A stretch of 64,000 nt of DNA from Sternotherus odoratus (Eukaryota > Chordata > Testudines > Kinosternidae). Shown here piece by piece: positions 36,833 through 49,067 of this stretch. The translations under genes and the position numbers were made by a program. Positions within the stretch are counted from its first letter, which is position 1. The number at the start of each line of letters is the position of its first letter. The stretch is taken from the NCBI GenBank assembly GCA_032164245.1, contig JAVMKO010000001.1, positions 65,454,892 to 65,518,891 on the forward strand. Direction: 5' to 3'. The notes below the pieces were generated by a model. That model did no database searches. It saw only the letters and a program-made list of their open reading frames with translations, and had not been told where the DNA came from.

Positions 36833-38694
36833 ATTTAAACAGACCAGGAGCCTTCATTCTGATCCAGCATGGAGGGTCCCAATCCTTAAGGAAGGGTTAG
36901 AAGGACTGACAACAACATTAGCATACATGTTCTTTTATTGTTTTTAATATGTTCTCTGTATGCTTTCACTTTAAGAATATATGCTTGCTTAGAAAGAGCT
37001 GTGTGGTAAATTAACTATGGCAACTGTGTGGTTTACAGCCTCTGAAGAAGGGAGGCAATCTGCCTTTCTTGGAAATTAATAGTGTAGGCAGCAGGGATCC
37101 TGGAAACATGCCCGTCAGAGGGAGAGAGACACACGTGTCTCTGTCCAAGAGAGAGGTCTGGGAACCGTAAAGTGTGAGCCTTTGCCTGGATTGTAGAGGG
37201 GAAATACATGTGCAATTTATCTGGACAGTGACAGAGTACAAGAGAGTTGTCAGTCTTCTTCTGTGACCGGTAAGCACTGAGACTGGACCATCGAAGTTTC
37301 CCCCTTTGAAAAGCATGTTGCTGCTTCAATATTCAACTGTGTAAGATTATGGTTGGACTGGGAGTGAGGGGGGGAATAAAGGTCCAGAATTCTAGTTCAG
37401 TCTCAAAGAGAAGTCAAAACATACAACTACTCTGTCTGCTCCTTGTACTAAAGTTATAATGCATGTTTCTTAAGTTATCTGTGAACTCACAAGTAAATGA
37501 GGATGACCTCTGCTATATGAGGAGATTGAAGTCTCTCAGTACCAAAGCCTGGGAGACTACACAAAAGTCAGCAGGACTCAAATTTATGTTAAGAATCTGA
37601 GGTTGACCATTGGAATGAGGAGTTTGGTATGACAAGATTCTAATAGTGAAACTGCCTTGACAGCTGCAGGAGAAGGCCTTATGCTGCAAGTACCTTTGTT
37701 GTTGGCATTCAAAAAGCCTGTTGACACATTGTCCAAGCAGCGGATTCTACTTCTTCAAAAAGAATATTTCAGCACGTGCGCTTACCAATAATAAAGCCAA
37801 CCGAAACAAGAACAACCAAAAACCAATATGCCATGACACCTTACTAACAAATTCTTACTAAGCCACTCTTTAATGATTAAACAGAATCTGATCACTTCCT
37901 TTGGTAAATGAGGCATGAAATTAACTGTCAAATCAGTGTCTCACACAGTTTTGAATACTTTTGAACTTTGAAGTGCTTACATATAAACAAAATATTTGTA
38001 TGGTGGACTTGGATTAGGCTGGCAAAAAAGCAAATTAAGGCCCAAGTCCGATAATTGTAAGAGCAGATCCTGCAAAACTTCACTCACATGAGTAAATCTG
38101 AGTCTCATGCACAATTCCACCGAGGTCATTGAACCCATAAAGTAGGTATATTGATAGACCACATTTTCCACACGATTATCTCACAGCAAACTGATTATAA
38201 CTTTGATGTTATGCCTGACCAAGAGGTATATTACATTTTCCCTTATTTAATGCAACCCTTGTGTCAATTTTATGTTTTTAAAAAGCAAAACAAATATTAT
38301 ACCTGTCCAGGAAGGCAGTGAAATTTTTTCTATGACTGGAACACCCATAACACAATCATTTTAAACATGACTGAGTGAGGTATATAGGTGTGGAGAATAG
38401 TGACCTCAAGCAAAAGCAGGTTTCAGATTCTGAACCGTGAAACAGATCTGTAGCAAAATTAATATATTACATATCTACCCACTTGTGGAAATGTACCATC
38501 TCTGTAAAAATTAGTCTCACTTCTAACATTATTCTATTCTTAATAACGTTGCTGACTACTTCAAGTGTGACGTAGACCATCCTACCTAAGGTTACAAGTA
38601 CAAACATAAGTTGGTAGTCTCCGCTTCCTACCCAAGATAAGGAAGCTCCAAAGAGAATGCCTCATCAATCCAAAGCCCACATGTTTGACAAAGG

Positions 38695-39264
38695 ATAGGT
38701 CTACACTCCAGCTGGAGGTGCAATTTCCAGCTCAGATAGATGTAGCTTTGATTGAACTAGCCTGCTAACAGCACAGACTGCACCTTGGGCTATCCCAGGG
38801 GTAGATAACCTATGGCACGCGTGCCAAAGGTGGCACGTGAGCAGATTTGCAGTCTGGCACTCACACTGCCTGGGTCTGGTCATCTCTGCATTTTAATTTA
38901 ATTTTAAAATGAAGCTTCTTAAACATTTTAAAACCTTATTTACTTTGCATACAACAATAGCTTGGTTATACATCATAGACTTCTAGAAAGAGACCTTCTA
39001 AAAACTTTAAAAGTATATTACTGCCCTGCAAAACCTTCAATGAGAGTGAATAAATGAATACCAGGCACACCACTTCTGAAAGGTTGCCAACCCCTGGGCT
39101 ATGCCCCGAGTTCAGTACAATCGGAGACCTTCTGAAAGTAGTGCTGGTAGCTAGCCTGCCCCACCGCCTGCACTGCTATTTTTAGCATGCTAACTGAGTC
39201 ACAGCTAGCACATGTACGTCACTTTAAGCTGGAAATTACACTTCCAGCTGCCATGTAGACTTAT
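38695..39264. mobile_element. Outer hAT MITE of a nested pair
   Basis: Left arm AGGTCTACACTCCAGCTGG up to 38795, right arm from 39097 ending TTCCAGCTGCCATGTAGACTT. The arms are inverted (CAATTTCCAGCT against AGCTGGAAATTACACTTCC). It is interrupted by the element at 38796-39096. Confidence 0.65.
38796..39096. mobile_element. Inner hAT element of the nested pair
   Basis: Starts CAGGGGTAGATAACCTATGG and ends AAAGGTTGCCAACCCCTG. Flanking octamers GGCTATCC (38788-38795) and GGCTATGC (39097-39104) match at seven of eight. At 301 bp and AT-rich inside, it has no coding frame. Confidence 0.85.
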
Positions 39265-40003
39265 CGAAAGACTCTAAATGAGGGGCATTAAAAAATGTAT
39301 TTATGCAGCAACATTAAAATGCAGTAGGCTTCATCCCCTGGGTGTAAATAACGCTATCCGTAATCCCAGTTAAATGATTCTTGGCTTCTGACGTTCAACA
39401 ATAAAATTAGTTGACCCTGAATGTGTGCAGTGCATAAGTAACAAGAAATAAAATGAAAGTCATTTCTGGAAATGAGGGGCATTTGAGAGCTATATCAAAG
39501 AGCATTGTGGAAAAAGCACCTTTGAGTCCAACAGTCGGGGTGCTTTCTCTGTTCCCATAAGGTATAAGGGTTTTAATATTATGTCAGGACATCATTAATG
39601 ACTAGATTTGTGATTGAAAATGGAGGCCTTACATTTTATTTGAACACAGCTGGCGCTGGGCTCATCTTTCCTCTGTACATTCACTTATACAACTGCCATC
39701 CAATCTATTCGAGCCATGTGGCAATTTTAATGATCTCCTTTTGAGGGATTTCACAGCCCTTCCCTCACCCCCAGTTGTTGTGCTTTGTGGAACTTCAGAA
39801 GGCTGAAAACTTCTCAGGTGAAGAAGATGAAAAATCAAAACAGCTAGCTGTGAATTCTCATGTGTGTATTTTGGGATGTCCTATGGGCAGTACAGCACAG
39901 CAGACTGAGCACATGGCTCAGACCTAGGAACGCGGAGATTCTACATTCTCCCTCCCCTCCTGGGTGGCTTTCACTCTTTGCACTTCTATAGAGGACACAT
40001 GGT

Positions 40004-40165
40004 TTAGTTATGTCCCTCTGAGACAGGCACATGGCATCACCCCCAATTTACAGGGAGAGACTGTGAAGCTCAGGGAGATTATCAGCTGCTGAAGGTCACA
40101 AAACAAGTCAGTGACATTACCAGGAGTACAACTCAAGTCTCTCCTGACTCCATGTCCCATCACCG
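40004..40165 (+). repeat. MIR SINE
   Basis: Landmarks 'cccaatttacagggagagac', 'gctcagggagattatcagc', 'gaaggtcacaaaacaagtcag' and 'gtacaactcaagtctc'. A worn copy. Confidence 0.6.
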
Positions 40166-40759
40166 AGGTAGCAATGCCCTGTTGGCAAGTCAAGCCAAGA
40201 TATTCAAAAGTGACTGGTGATTGTGGGCACCCCACTGGAGACACACTATTGGGGCCTAGTTTTCAGAAGTTGTGCAGCATTTTCAGAAAGTCAGTACTCT
40301 TTAAATGGACTCAGACGGGCACCCAAAAAGTTGAGCTGCCAAAGTCACTAGTCATTTCTGACTATTTCTTGGCCTTAACTTTTAAAAAACTCACACACAA
40401 AAAAGTGGAAAGTATTAGGTGAACATTTCCTAGTGCTTTACAAGTGCAGGAATTCTGCAGTTTTCCAGAAGATAAAGGGCAAATGTAATCAGCAACATTT
40501 TTGTGACAAGTATTTTGCCCAACCTGTGACAGTCTTTGCGCAACAGAGACCGAGAATATCAGGGACAAACAAGATCAAGAAGGAGATGGACTGACAGGGA
40601 TTCACAAGAATGCTGTCTGTATTGCAGCTGCTTACCCACTTGAGATGGACACATTGTTGAGTTAAACTACGCATATTCCAATACAAAACTTCTCTGTTTT
40701 GTCCACCTGTTGCATTCTGTCTGATACTGATTGACTTCAACAAAAGCCCCTAAACTGTA

Positions 40760-40850
40760 AAATTTGTGTGGCACGGATGGTCTTTTTTTTATTATGTCTA
40801 TTCAGTGTCTAGCATTATAGGGCCCTAATCATTCATTAATTTATTCCTAG
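40760..40850 (+). repeat. MIR/L2-like SINE tail, worn
   Basis: Resembles the 3081 family through 'ggcacggatggtcttt', 'tcagtgtctagcattatagg' and 'gccctaatcattcatt'. Confidence 0.4.
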
Positions 40851-40928
40851 GAACTATCTTAACAACAAACAACAACAGAGACAACAGTCCAGCCACTTGA
40901 ACATGTGACTGGGAACCAGAAAGTCTTA

Positions 40929-41215
40929 GGCCTGGTCTACACTAGCGGGGAGGGTCGACATAAGATACGCAACTTCAGCTACGTGAATAGCGTAGCTGAA
41001 ATCGACGCATCTTAGGTCTACTTACCTGCCATCCTCACGGCGGCAGCGGTTGACAGCGGGCTCCCCCGTCGACTCTGCCTTGCACCTTTTGGAGAGCTGG
41101 AGTTCCGGCGTCGACTTTGGGGAAATCGATTTATCATGTCCTGATGAGACGCGATAAATCAATCCCCCATAGATCAATCTCTACCCGCCGACCCAGCCGA
41201 TAGTGTAGAAATGGC
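40929..41215. mobile_element. hAT MITE of the TCGA-rich family
   Basis: Ends GGCCTGGTCTACACTAGC and ATAGTGTAGAAATGGCC. The interior has GGTCGACATAAGATACG, a palindrome around AGCTACGTGAATAGCGTAGCT, and GATAAATCAATCCCCC. Relative of 20261 and 23611. Confidence 0.75.
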
Positions 41216-41231
41216 CTTACACTTCAATACC

Positions 41232-41455
41232 GATACCAATTTGCTGTGTGGTCCAAGGCAAATCACTTAACCTTTTGCCTCATTTTCCTCATCAGTGAAG
41301 TGCCATTAATTAGTACTCACCTCCTTCCCCTATAAGGATGTTGTAAGAATTAATAAATGTTCGTACAGCATTTATTTTAATGTTTGCAAATTATTTTTAA
41401 AACAATGTTTGTAAAGTACTTCCATCTGCTTTGTATATTTTATTATTACTATTCA
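41232..41455 (-). repeat. MIR SINE, antisense
   Basis: The plus strand reads 'ggtccaaggcaaatcactta', 'ttttgcctcattttcctcat', 'tataaggatgttgtaagaatt' and 'tttgtaaagtacttc', the order seen for a reversed MIR. Confidence 0.75.
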
Positions 41456-42034
41456 ACATATAAATCCAAAGAAAACAAAAGAATGTCTGAGCTAGTGCAA
41501 AAGGGTCTGAGGACACTTTTTCAGACCATCCTATGAGATTTAGCCCTGTCATGAATGTGACTTTTATGGAGGATACAGAGTTAAAAATCCATCTCTGAAA
41601 ATCTACCTCTCTATACTGGAGTCATTCCATGTTCAGCAGCACAGCTGATCCCCATTTCCCATTCATACACATGAAATCTTAGTGTCTCACCAGTGAAATA
41701 AAAACTTATCATTAAGATTTGTCTTTTGTTCCACTCTACACATTTTTCTTCATCTGCAGTGTTTTCTCAGCCCCAGTGAACATTATATTGGTGTTTCATA
41801 TTCACTTCAATTTTACTTAAGTATAGTTCTTTCTCCAGATGGTGTAGTATTATGCACAGATCTATTAGTCATTGTATTTACTTCACTGCAATGAAATTGC
41901 AGTCTACCCTCCTAGGCCAGTAGATACTTAACTCTTTAGAAATAATGCTAGGGGCCAAAAAGAGGATCCTCTCTCTGATGGCGGAGCAACATCGTAAATA
42001 TTAGTTTGTACTACCAGAATGCCTAGGAGCCTGT

Positions 42035-42130
42035 GTCATGGATCAGGAACCCATTGTGCCAGGAGACAGTGTACAAACACAAAACAAAAAAAAGACAGCC
42101 CCTGCCTCAAAGAACTTGCATGTGGGCATG
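42035..42130 (-). repeat. MIR/L2-like tail, antisense
   Basis: GAACCCATTGTGCCAGGAGA, then GTACAAACACAAAAC and GACAGCCCCTGCCTCAAAGA: the reverse of the tail at 26395. Confidence 0.65.
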
Positions 42131-43719
42131 GACAACAATAAATTGGCAGATATTCAGGGTGGTGACGCAGTGTATCTGCCAATTCTTAAAACTGAACCTG
42201 AATTCAATCTTAAACTCTGAATAAGTCTTTCCCAACTGCCCCCCAGGCATCCAATTCCATCTGGAGTGTAACAAGAAGTGCCAAAATGGCACAAGATAGT
42301 CTGCTGTCATGGTAACCCCATCCAAGAAGGGAATGTCAGACATTGTGTATATGTTCTCATGAGACTTCCAGCCCAAGTTACATAAGGTTATGGTAATTCA
42401 GATAAGCATTGGGACTGAGTTCTTAGCCAATCCAAACACAAATACTGAGGATTTGGAGTGTCCCTTCACCAAGGCTTAATATGTACTGCATCACACTGAC
42501 TTGTAGACCTGGGGAAAATAAAAGTAGTTGCTATCAGGATCTGAACAGATTCAGTGGGAAGCCAGTAGAGCCAGAGGTGGTGGGGATCTTGAGTCAGTGG
42601 CAAATGGGTATTGCTTAAGCCAAGTCTTTGACCTAACTGGCTATCTTGTCCTTCCAGTGAATCCTCAGGGGCTAAATGGATATTAATTGGAAGGGCTGCT
42701 CTATAGGGTCAGCATGCTTGGTTTGCCTCCACTCCCACATCAGAGCCCAATGCTGAACAGCCGACCATCACTCAGGGCGAAGAGAACAGGCTAAATCTGA
42801 TCAGCAGCCTTGTCTGGCCTGCATGAACTCAGTGGCTACTGGTGCAGGGCTAAGAAATGAGCGCTTGAACTGGCAATGTTCATGACGCAAGAGCAAAAGC
42901 AATAAATATAAACAACAGATTTGTCATAGTAAGGCCCAATGAGCAAGCAACATTGTGTGTATGTAAATAAAGACACACAAATGGTTGTAGCAAACTTAAG
43001 GTCATTATGGCTGAGTTATGCTGACAGCTCTAAAAATATTGCTCTGGCTGTTTGTGCCTGGCAATATAGATTGGCACTCACAGGAGATCTGCATGAGGGC
43101 AAGGGACCCCTGAGCGCCATCTCCCTTCACCTCCATGCCTCACCTAAAACCAAACAATTTGTGACATTAGATAGAATGCAAGATCTATGAGGTAGTTGAG
43201 GTTTGTTCTGAAAAAAATCAAGGGGAGCCACCTCAATTTTGAATGAGAAAATGTGATTGAATCTTAGCATGAGGTGGGCAAGGAATTCTGGAATGATAAA
43301 TGTGGTAGTGACAGACAGCAATTTGCAAAAGTACCAAAGTGACTTACAAGCCTAAGACTCAGTTTCAAAAGTCATTTAAGGTCAGACTTTAAAGTCATTT
43401 AGGCATCTAATGAATTCAAGGTGACAAATATCTAGATGCTATTGAAAATCCTCCTAGTTACCTATCTCTTCAACACTTAAAATATGGCCCATAGGCACTT
43501 AGTCTCATTGAAAGTCAATTGGGGGAAGATTCCCAAGTCATGTAGATGCTTCTGGAAATTGTAGCCTACACTAGCTCTGCCCATATGCACTATATACTCT
43601 TTGAAGAGGCTGCTAATACCAGACAAGAAATACCAAATAAAAAACAAACAAACAACAACAACGGTTTAGTCCTAGGTCTGAACACATGACTATAACTCAT
43701 CCATTCCAATTCTGATGCT
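42131..43719. other. RASSF9 intron, no feature recognised
   Basis: Mixed-composition intronic sequence. I see no exon, SINE or transposon end that can be supported. Confidence 0.4.
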
Positions 43720-43880
43720 GATCTTGACAGCCTTCCTGGCCTTGACTAAGTCATTAACATCTCTGCTTCACTTCCTCCATCTAGAAAATATGAATAATGC
43801 TCCTCAATTGCTCATCTCTGGGGAATATCTGAAATGCAAGTTAATGGTTATTAAATACTTTGAAGGTGAACAATGTTAAA
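43720..43880 (-). repeat. MIR SINE, antisense
   Basis: 'ggccttgactaagtcattaac', 'tgcttcacttcctccatctag', 'atatgaataatgctcctc' and 'ttattaaatactttgaaggtg' give the reversed MIR order. Confidence 0.6.
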
Positions 43881-43904
43881 TGGGAAAATGGAGGGGAAGA
43901 GTGG

Positions 43905-43990
43905 GCAAGGTAATCTCTTTTACTGGACCAACTTTTGTTGGTCCAACAAAAGATATTATCTCACCCACCTTGTCTCTCTAATACCCTGGG
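43905..43990 (-). repeat. Penelope-like end, palindromic
   Basis: TGGACCAACTTTTG is followed directly by TTGGTCCAACAAAAGA, making an almost perfect palindrome, and then CTCACCCACCTTG. It matches 52855-53010 and 30186-30300. Confidence 0.45.
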
Positions 43991-44079
43991 GCCCACATGA
44001 CTAACCTCACTACATACAGTAATTGAAAAATGGAAAAATGCTCATTTTTATTAATTATTTGCACATGTAATACCTTTGA

Positions 44080-44260
44080 TCTGAGTTTCTCCAAGAGCTT
44101 TACAAACATTAAGTTTCACAACACTGCTGTGAGAGGAAAATGCAATGTAGCCTTTTAATAGGCAAACTGGGGCACAGCTGGATGATGACCCACAAGTCTT
44201 AATGCCATCTGCTGCTCGAACCACTGGATGACACTGCCTCCCAATGTCCAGCTTGAATGG
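44080..44260 (+). repeat. MIR-like SINE, worn
   Basis: 'agctttacaaacattaag', 'ctgctgtgagaggaaaatgc' and 'aggcaaactggggcacagctgg' follow the MIR order, though heavily diverged. Confidence 0.5.
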
Positions 44261-45439
44261 CACTTTCGGTTCAGCACAAGGTTTGAATAAGCTGGCATAG
44301 GTGGCAACTGTAGCAAGAAAATAACTCTTTCTAGGTCATTACATCATATTGGGGTTACAAAACCCATTTACCATGTCTACAAGCAAACCTTGAATTCTCA
44401 GTACAAATCTGTTTTAAGACAGAAGTTTAGACATTTCTACATAGGTTCCATTGTTTTTCTAACTGCATTTTCAGTTTCTTTTAAAAGAATCACTCCCTCT
44501 CCCCCCCACCCCCCATCTCCAACTAAAACACCATGTTTCTGACAGTCAGAATTGATATGCCATTTTCAGAGAGAAACTGGACGAAGAAAAAAATCTTTTT
44601 GGAGATTCCCCTCAGTTTTTCTTTGTAATTCACACTAAAAAGTTGTTTATGGACCTTCCTTCTGCAAAGAATAGAAGTTCACATCAATCTCACATATATA
44701 ATTACCATGAGGGGTGTATTTTAAAACTGAAAGATTCACAGCTGAATGAAGGGGGAGCATATTTCTGGGTGCATGTATTTATTCAGCCAATTTATGTCAA
44801 TATAATACAACTCTTTTTAAAAAAAAAGTATCATAAAAATACAGCAATTTTATATGCATTTAGTTTGGTCTAAAATAATATATCAACTTTTCCAGAAGGT
44901 CAAAAGGTGGAATTACCTAAAAATACTAATTACAGTCCATTTCCCATGCACCTTTGTGGGCAGTATCCCATGCTATTAGAGATTCTAAAACAATATAATG
45001 TTGTTAATGAAGGCCCTAACTGATTGAGTGACTTGCTTCCATTAATTCATTTGTTGAATTAATAAATTCCCTAAAATGTATGCATAACTGTGGAAAGAAA
45101 GACCATCAACTTAATTCAGAGAAAGGTAGGAAACCACAAATACAGTCACATTTGGAGCCCAATCCTGCCCACTAGGAAGGGGATCAGAATCACTACGAAC
45201 GAAGTTCCGACTGCAGGCGAACATGAAGTCAAGATAACAAGAGGCTTTTACAGCCAGCTTTCTAGCGACCGAGTTATGCAGAGCATTAACTAGACTTGTT
45301 GAGTCATTAGAAACTCGAGACTGAAATAGCAGGTTCCCTCCATGAAAACTTGCACTTCAAACTTTAGTGCAATGTTTGCACTTTAAAAATAATTACACAA
45401 TCTCCTACCGTGCAAGTTCAGCTCCCCTTCCAGTCCAAG

Positions 45440-46560
45440 CAGATGGCATGTGGGAGCAAGTCTGAGCGGAGGGGGGGGGGGGGTGCGGCAAAAATCCACC
45501 TGGGTATTAGAACTCACAACACCGAAGGTGAGCAATCACATGCTGATCAGCAAGAGTTTTCTTGGCCAACAGAGGGTCCCAAATTCAGAGCGCGGGACAG
45601 CCATACTATCCTACACACTGCACATTTGATTCACCATCCTACCCTCCCCCCGTTCCCCCATAGCGCCCCAAACTTACAATTAAAGACCCGCGTTGAGAAA
45701 CGGGAGGGAGCCTCGGAAGTTTTCAGGACCCGGTTCCTACATCCAGGCAAACTTCGGAGAAAGTTGGGGCGGGGAGGGAGACCGACCTCCCCAGAGGCGA
45801 GTCAAAGTCGACGCAGCGACACGCTGCTTTGCAATGACCCAGCTCAACTCCCCCTGGTTCAGAAGTTCGAGCAGCCAGAAGAAAGCCCCGATGGGAGAGG
45901 GGGGCCGGATGCTTTTTTTCCGCCTTGATAAGGGGCGCTGTAACCCGCTGTAATCAGTTACCACCACGCACGGCAGCGTTAACATCCGGATTTCAATCAT
46001 TCCTCTGAACTCCTATTCAGCTGCAGCCTGCTGCAAACCAGGTGCCCGCGATTTGAAACAACCTGCCTGGGCTGGGAACACGGAGGGCACCCAAGGCAAG
46101 GGGAGCCGGTACGCGACAGCTTGGCCTTCCTAGAGAAAGTGTAAACTAGGCATCGGGGGGAAGGGGAGGGTGTGAAATGGGCACAGATCGGAGTAAGGCG
46201 ACGCATCCCTTGCACGCGCGAATCAAGCGCCCTCCAAAGCCTTTAACTGACTCACGAGCCCCTGGGTAAGTTTCTAAGTCGGTTTCAGGGGGGTTCAGCT
46301 TTTCCCAGCAAAGCTCCCCCCGAAGTTAACTGGGTGCAAAACAAACCCATCACGCGCTCCCGCGCGCCCTTTACCTGCTTTTGTGCCGGGTCTTTAATAG
46401 ATTCCTTCCAAAGGGAGCCATGGCCACGGCCAATCCACAACATCGAGCCAAGGCCGGGGGGTTCTCTTCTCCCCCTCACCTCCCCCGGCTTCTTAGTAGT
46501 CACCGAGCGTAGCGAGGAGCTGGAAGTTGTGCAATGTGCTATTAACTCTGAACTACTGGT
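45440..46560 (-). promoter_or_regulatory. RASSF9: CpG-rich promoter region of RASSF9
   Basis: About 1.1 kb is clearly richer in G+C and CpG than its surroundings and contains exon 1 (46375-46421). CpG-containing motifs are dense, e.g. CACGCGCTCCCGCGCGCCC at 46351-46369. Part lies in the 5' end of the intron and part upstream of the start codon. No TATA box stands out, which fits a CpG-type promoter. The exact transcription start is not visible. Long open frames here arise from GC richness. Confidence 0.7.
46375..46421 (-). CDS. RASSF9: RASSF9, first coding exon (exon 1)
   Basis: Read on the minus strand, ATG at 46421-46419 in a strong context (GGCCATGG) opens a frame encoding MAPFGRNLLKTRHKS plus two bases (AG) of the next codon, followed by donor GTAAAG. 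The encoded N terminus closely matches the known RASSF9 start, including the RNLLKTRHK run, and the split AG + A codon gives arginine when joined to exon 2 at 22703. The exon is far too short for ordinary open-frame detection and was found by matching the family N terminus and splice phase. It lies in the CpG-rich region. The 5' untranslated part begins above 46421; its limit is not defined. Confidence 0.95.
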
Positions 46561-47976
46561 TTGTTGTTGCTGCTGCTGCACCTTTGGAGTCCTGCCCAGC
46601 TGCGATCTTCAAGGAGGCGTTTATGAGCCGGAAAAAGGAGGAGAAAAAAAAAAACCCAAACCAACAAGCCACCCACTTTCTATTGTGCTGTGAAGTTATG
46701 TGCAGAACTCGCTAAACTTTCAGCCTTGCCAGCCGCCAAGGCACCGCTCAGCAAAGGGAAAAGGCGAGTTGACTCCAGGAGGGAGCTAGGCAGGAACAAT
46801 CAGCAGAAGGATTCGAACTTTCTCCGCCAAGTTCCAGCCTCTTAAGGTCAAGTCGAGCAGCTAAACGGGCCTTAATGAAGGGCAGACAGCAGTTGTTCCA
46901 CCAGTTCTAGTGCCTAGCCATAACCTACCTGACAGGTCAACCTGAAGCTGCTTCTCATTGCAGGGTGACAAAGTGGGGCCCAGCTATCTCTCTGGCCCCT
47001 CTGTACTTTTAGGTAAACCTGATACTTCGCTGGGTGCATATAAACCTTTAGAGACTTTGGTCTGCAAACCTCACTCAGCAGCTACCTGTGTCTTCAGAAC
47101 ACTTCCCAGAGGCCTGATTTTCAAAAGAACCCCAATTCTAGCTGAAGCCAGTGAGAACTGTGGGTGCTCAGCACCTTTGAAAACCAGGCCAGAAAAGGAG
47201 GCTGGTAGGAAGGGAAGGTGGCTAGAAGAATAGAAAGGGGCAGTGCAATACCTCATTGCACACTCCTACATGGTGTAGCTTTTTGGCGGGCTTTGTTAAA
47301 GGGGACGTGAGCATGTGTTAGAGTTTGTTCCAAAAACCTGAGCACTAATGTACAAAGATAATTAGTAATAAGCTTTAAAATGAGAAACATGGATCCCATT
47401 GACTTCCATGGGCTTTGACTGGGGATTACAGTGCAGAAAGGCAGACCCGTTAAAGGAGAAAGGAGTATAAATAGGGAACTGATGGAGGGTGCTGGGGGCA
47501 GGGGAGAATGAACTTTTGCCCTATAGCTTGCACAGTTATTTGCACCATCACGGAGCAGGTGTAAAATGTTTCCATTCTGAGTTCATTGCATTTTACACTC
47601 ACTTTTTACTACTGCAAATAACCATACCAGGATGTGGGTGTAGTGCTTAATCAGACATCCTGAATTTAGCCCTGTCCCACCTCTGCTGGTGGGTGTATTA
47701 AACAAGAGGGGAAATCCGGTAGAGTGATGGATTTATCTAGAAGGGGCTTTGTCATTTTTGACACTGGAATAAAATATCCCCTTTCCCTAAGCAGAGAGAG
47801 TCACATCAGCCTTCAATAAACAAAGCTAGAGCCCATTCCATGGGTTACCTATTACTGGCAGCCCTGGGAATGCCCCACATACTTTCAGTTCAGTCCCAGA
47901 TCTGTAAACTCCCTGAGCTGTGACTACAAAGAGAGGAACTGGAGTCACAGCTTGTTTGGGTGGGTTAAATTCTCTC
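46561..47976. other. RASSF9 - NTS intergenic, proximal part
   Basis: Upstream flank of RASSF9. A short copy of the palindromic repeat is at about 47392-47420 (CCCATTGACTTCCATGGGC). No exon or transposon end is supported. Confidence 0.4.
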
Positions 47977-47978
47977 TC

Positions 47979-48001
47979 GCACACACACACACACACACAC
48001 T
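47979..48001. repeat. (CA)n microsatellite
   Basis: About 11 uninterrupted CA units preceded by a CTCTCTCG tract. Confidence 0.95.
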
Positions 48002-48061
48002 CAGATTCCTGAGACTGCTGCCAAGGGAGGTTTCATGAAGCAGGATCTGCTTTGGGTATTA

Positions 48062-48125
48062 TGTGCCTGATCCAAAAGTCACTGAAATCAATGGGAGTCT
48101 TTCCACTGACTTTGGGTCTGGTTTA
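48062..48125. repeat. Short palindromic repeat copy
   Basis: TGCCTGATCCAAAAGTCACT, then AATCAATGGGAGTCTTTCCA and CTGACTTTGGGTCTGG. The arms are inverted (ATCCAAAAGTCA against TGACTTTGGGTC). Same family as 61290 and 63366. Confidence 0.5.
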
Positions 48126-49030
48126 TATGCCAGAGGTGGGGATTGCCTCACCTTTAAATGGTGGCAGATGTTTCCCAACCCCCTGAGATGTTTGCAAGAC
48201 AGTCTCAGCACAGAATTGCTATTCCACTGCAGAGGATTTCACAGAGTAAAAGAGGTATTAAAATAAAGGGCTTTTCCCTCCCTCTTTCCCTTGTTGGCAA
48301 AGGTAACATTAAATAGCTTTATCTGCTTATTACAACGTGAAACATTCTAATATTGCTTACTCTCTTCTCTTCCCATACAAAGATGAATGGGAATTGGGCA
48401 ATATCTACAGCTGTTCTTACACTTCCAAATAAATCAGCTGTCACCTCCGAGTATTAATGGATTGTAACTATTAAAGTATGGTGTTATGTAGTGGCCTACT
48501 TCTTTCATTTCTACCTGCAGATGTCAGATAAATGTAATCATATGGATGGGCCTCAGGAAACTTAATGCTGTTATGCAAATAAATCACAAAGCATATTTAA
48601 AAATAAATCTTCAGGGTACATTTTATATACACACACTTCATTGTTCATACCTCTAAAGTTTCATTTTCATTTTAATGGCATGCATTTTAGGAAAGACTCC
48701 TGCAATAACAAATGTACATGTTTATCCATGTTTGAAATAACATAACTTACCTTTTGCACACTTTCTGAAATGAGATTGAAAATATCTGTCTAGTTTACTT
48801 TGGAGAGGAGGGAAGTAAGAAGGGTCATGATAGGTAGACAAAGTATCAAATGAAATGAGAGTTTCAGTTGACTGTTTCTAAAATGCAAGAAGAGGGAACA
48901 TCCAATGAAACTGAAAGGAAACAAATTTCAACGTGATAAAAAGAAATAGTTTTCTCACACAGTGTACAAGTAACCCATGGAACTCATTGTCACAAGATAT
49001 CACTGAAGACAAAAAGCTTAGCAGGATTGA
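48126..49030. other. Intergenic, no feature recognised
   Basis: AT-rich sequence between RASSF9 and NTS with no exon or classifiable repeat. A short (TA)n tract follows at about 49031-49052. Confidence 0.4.
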
Positions 49031-49067
49031 TTTTATATATATATATATATATTAACAAAAATAATAC

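Noticed and set aside
45410..45953. 172-codon and 86-codon open frames near the CpG-rich region
   Set aside because: GC-rich composition explains them. No domain, no splice context, and they overlap in different frames.
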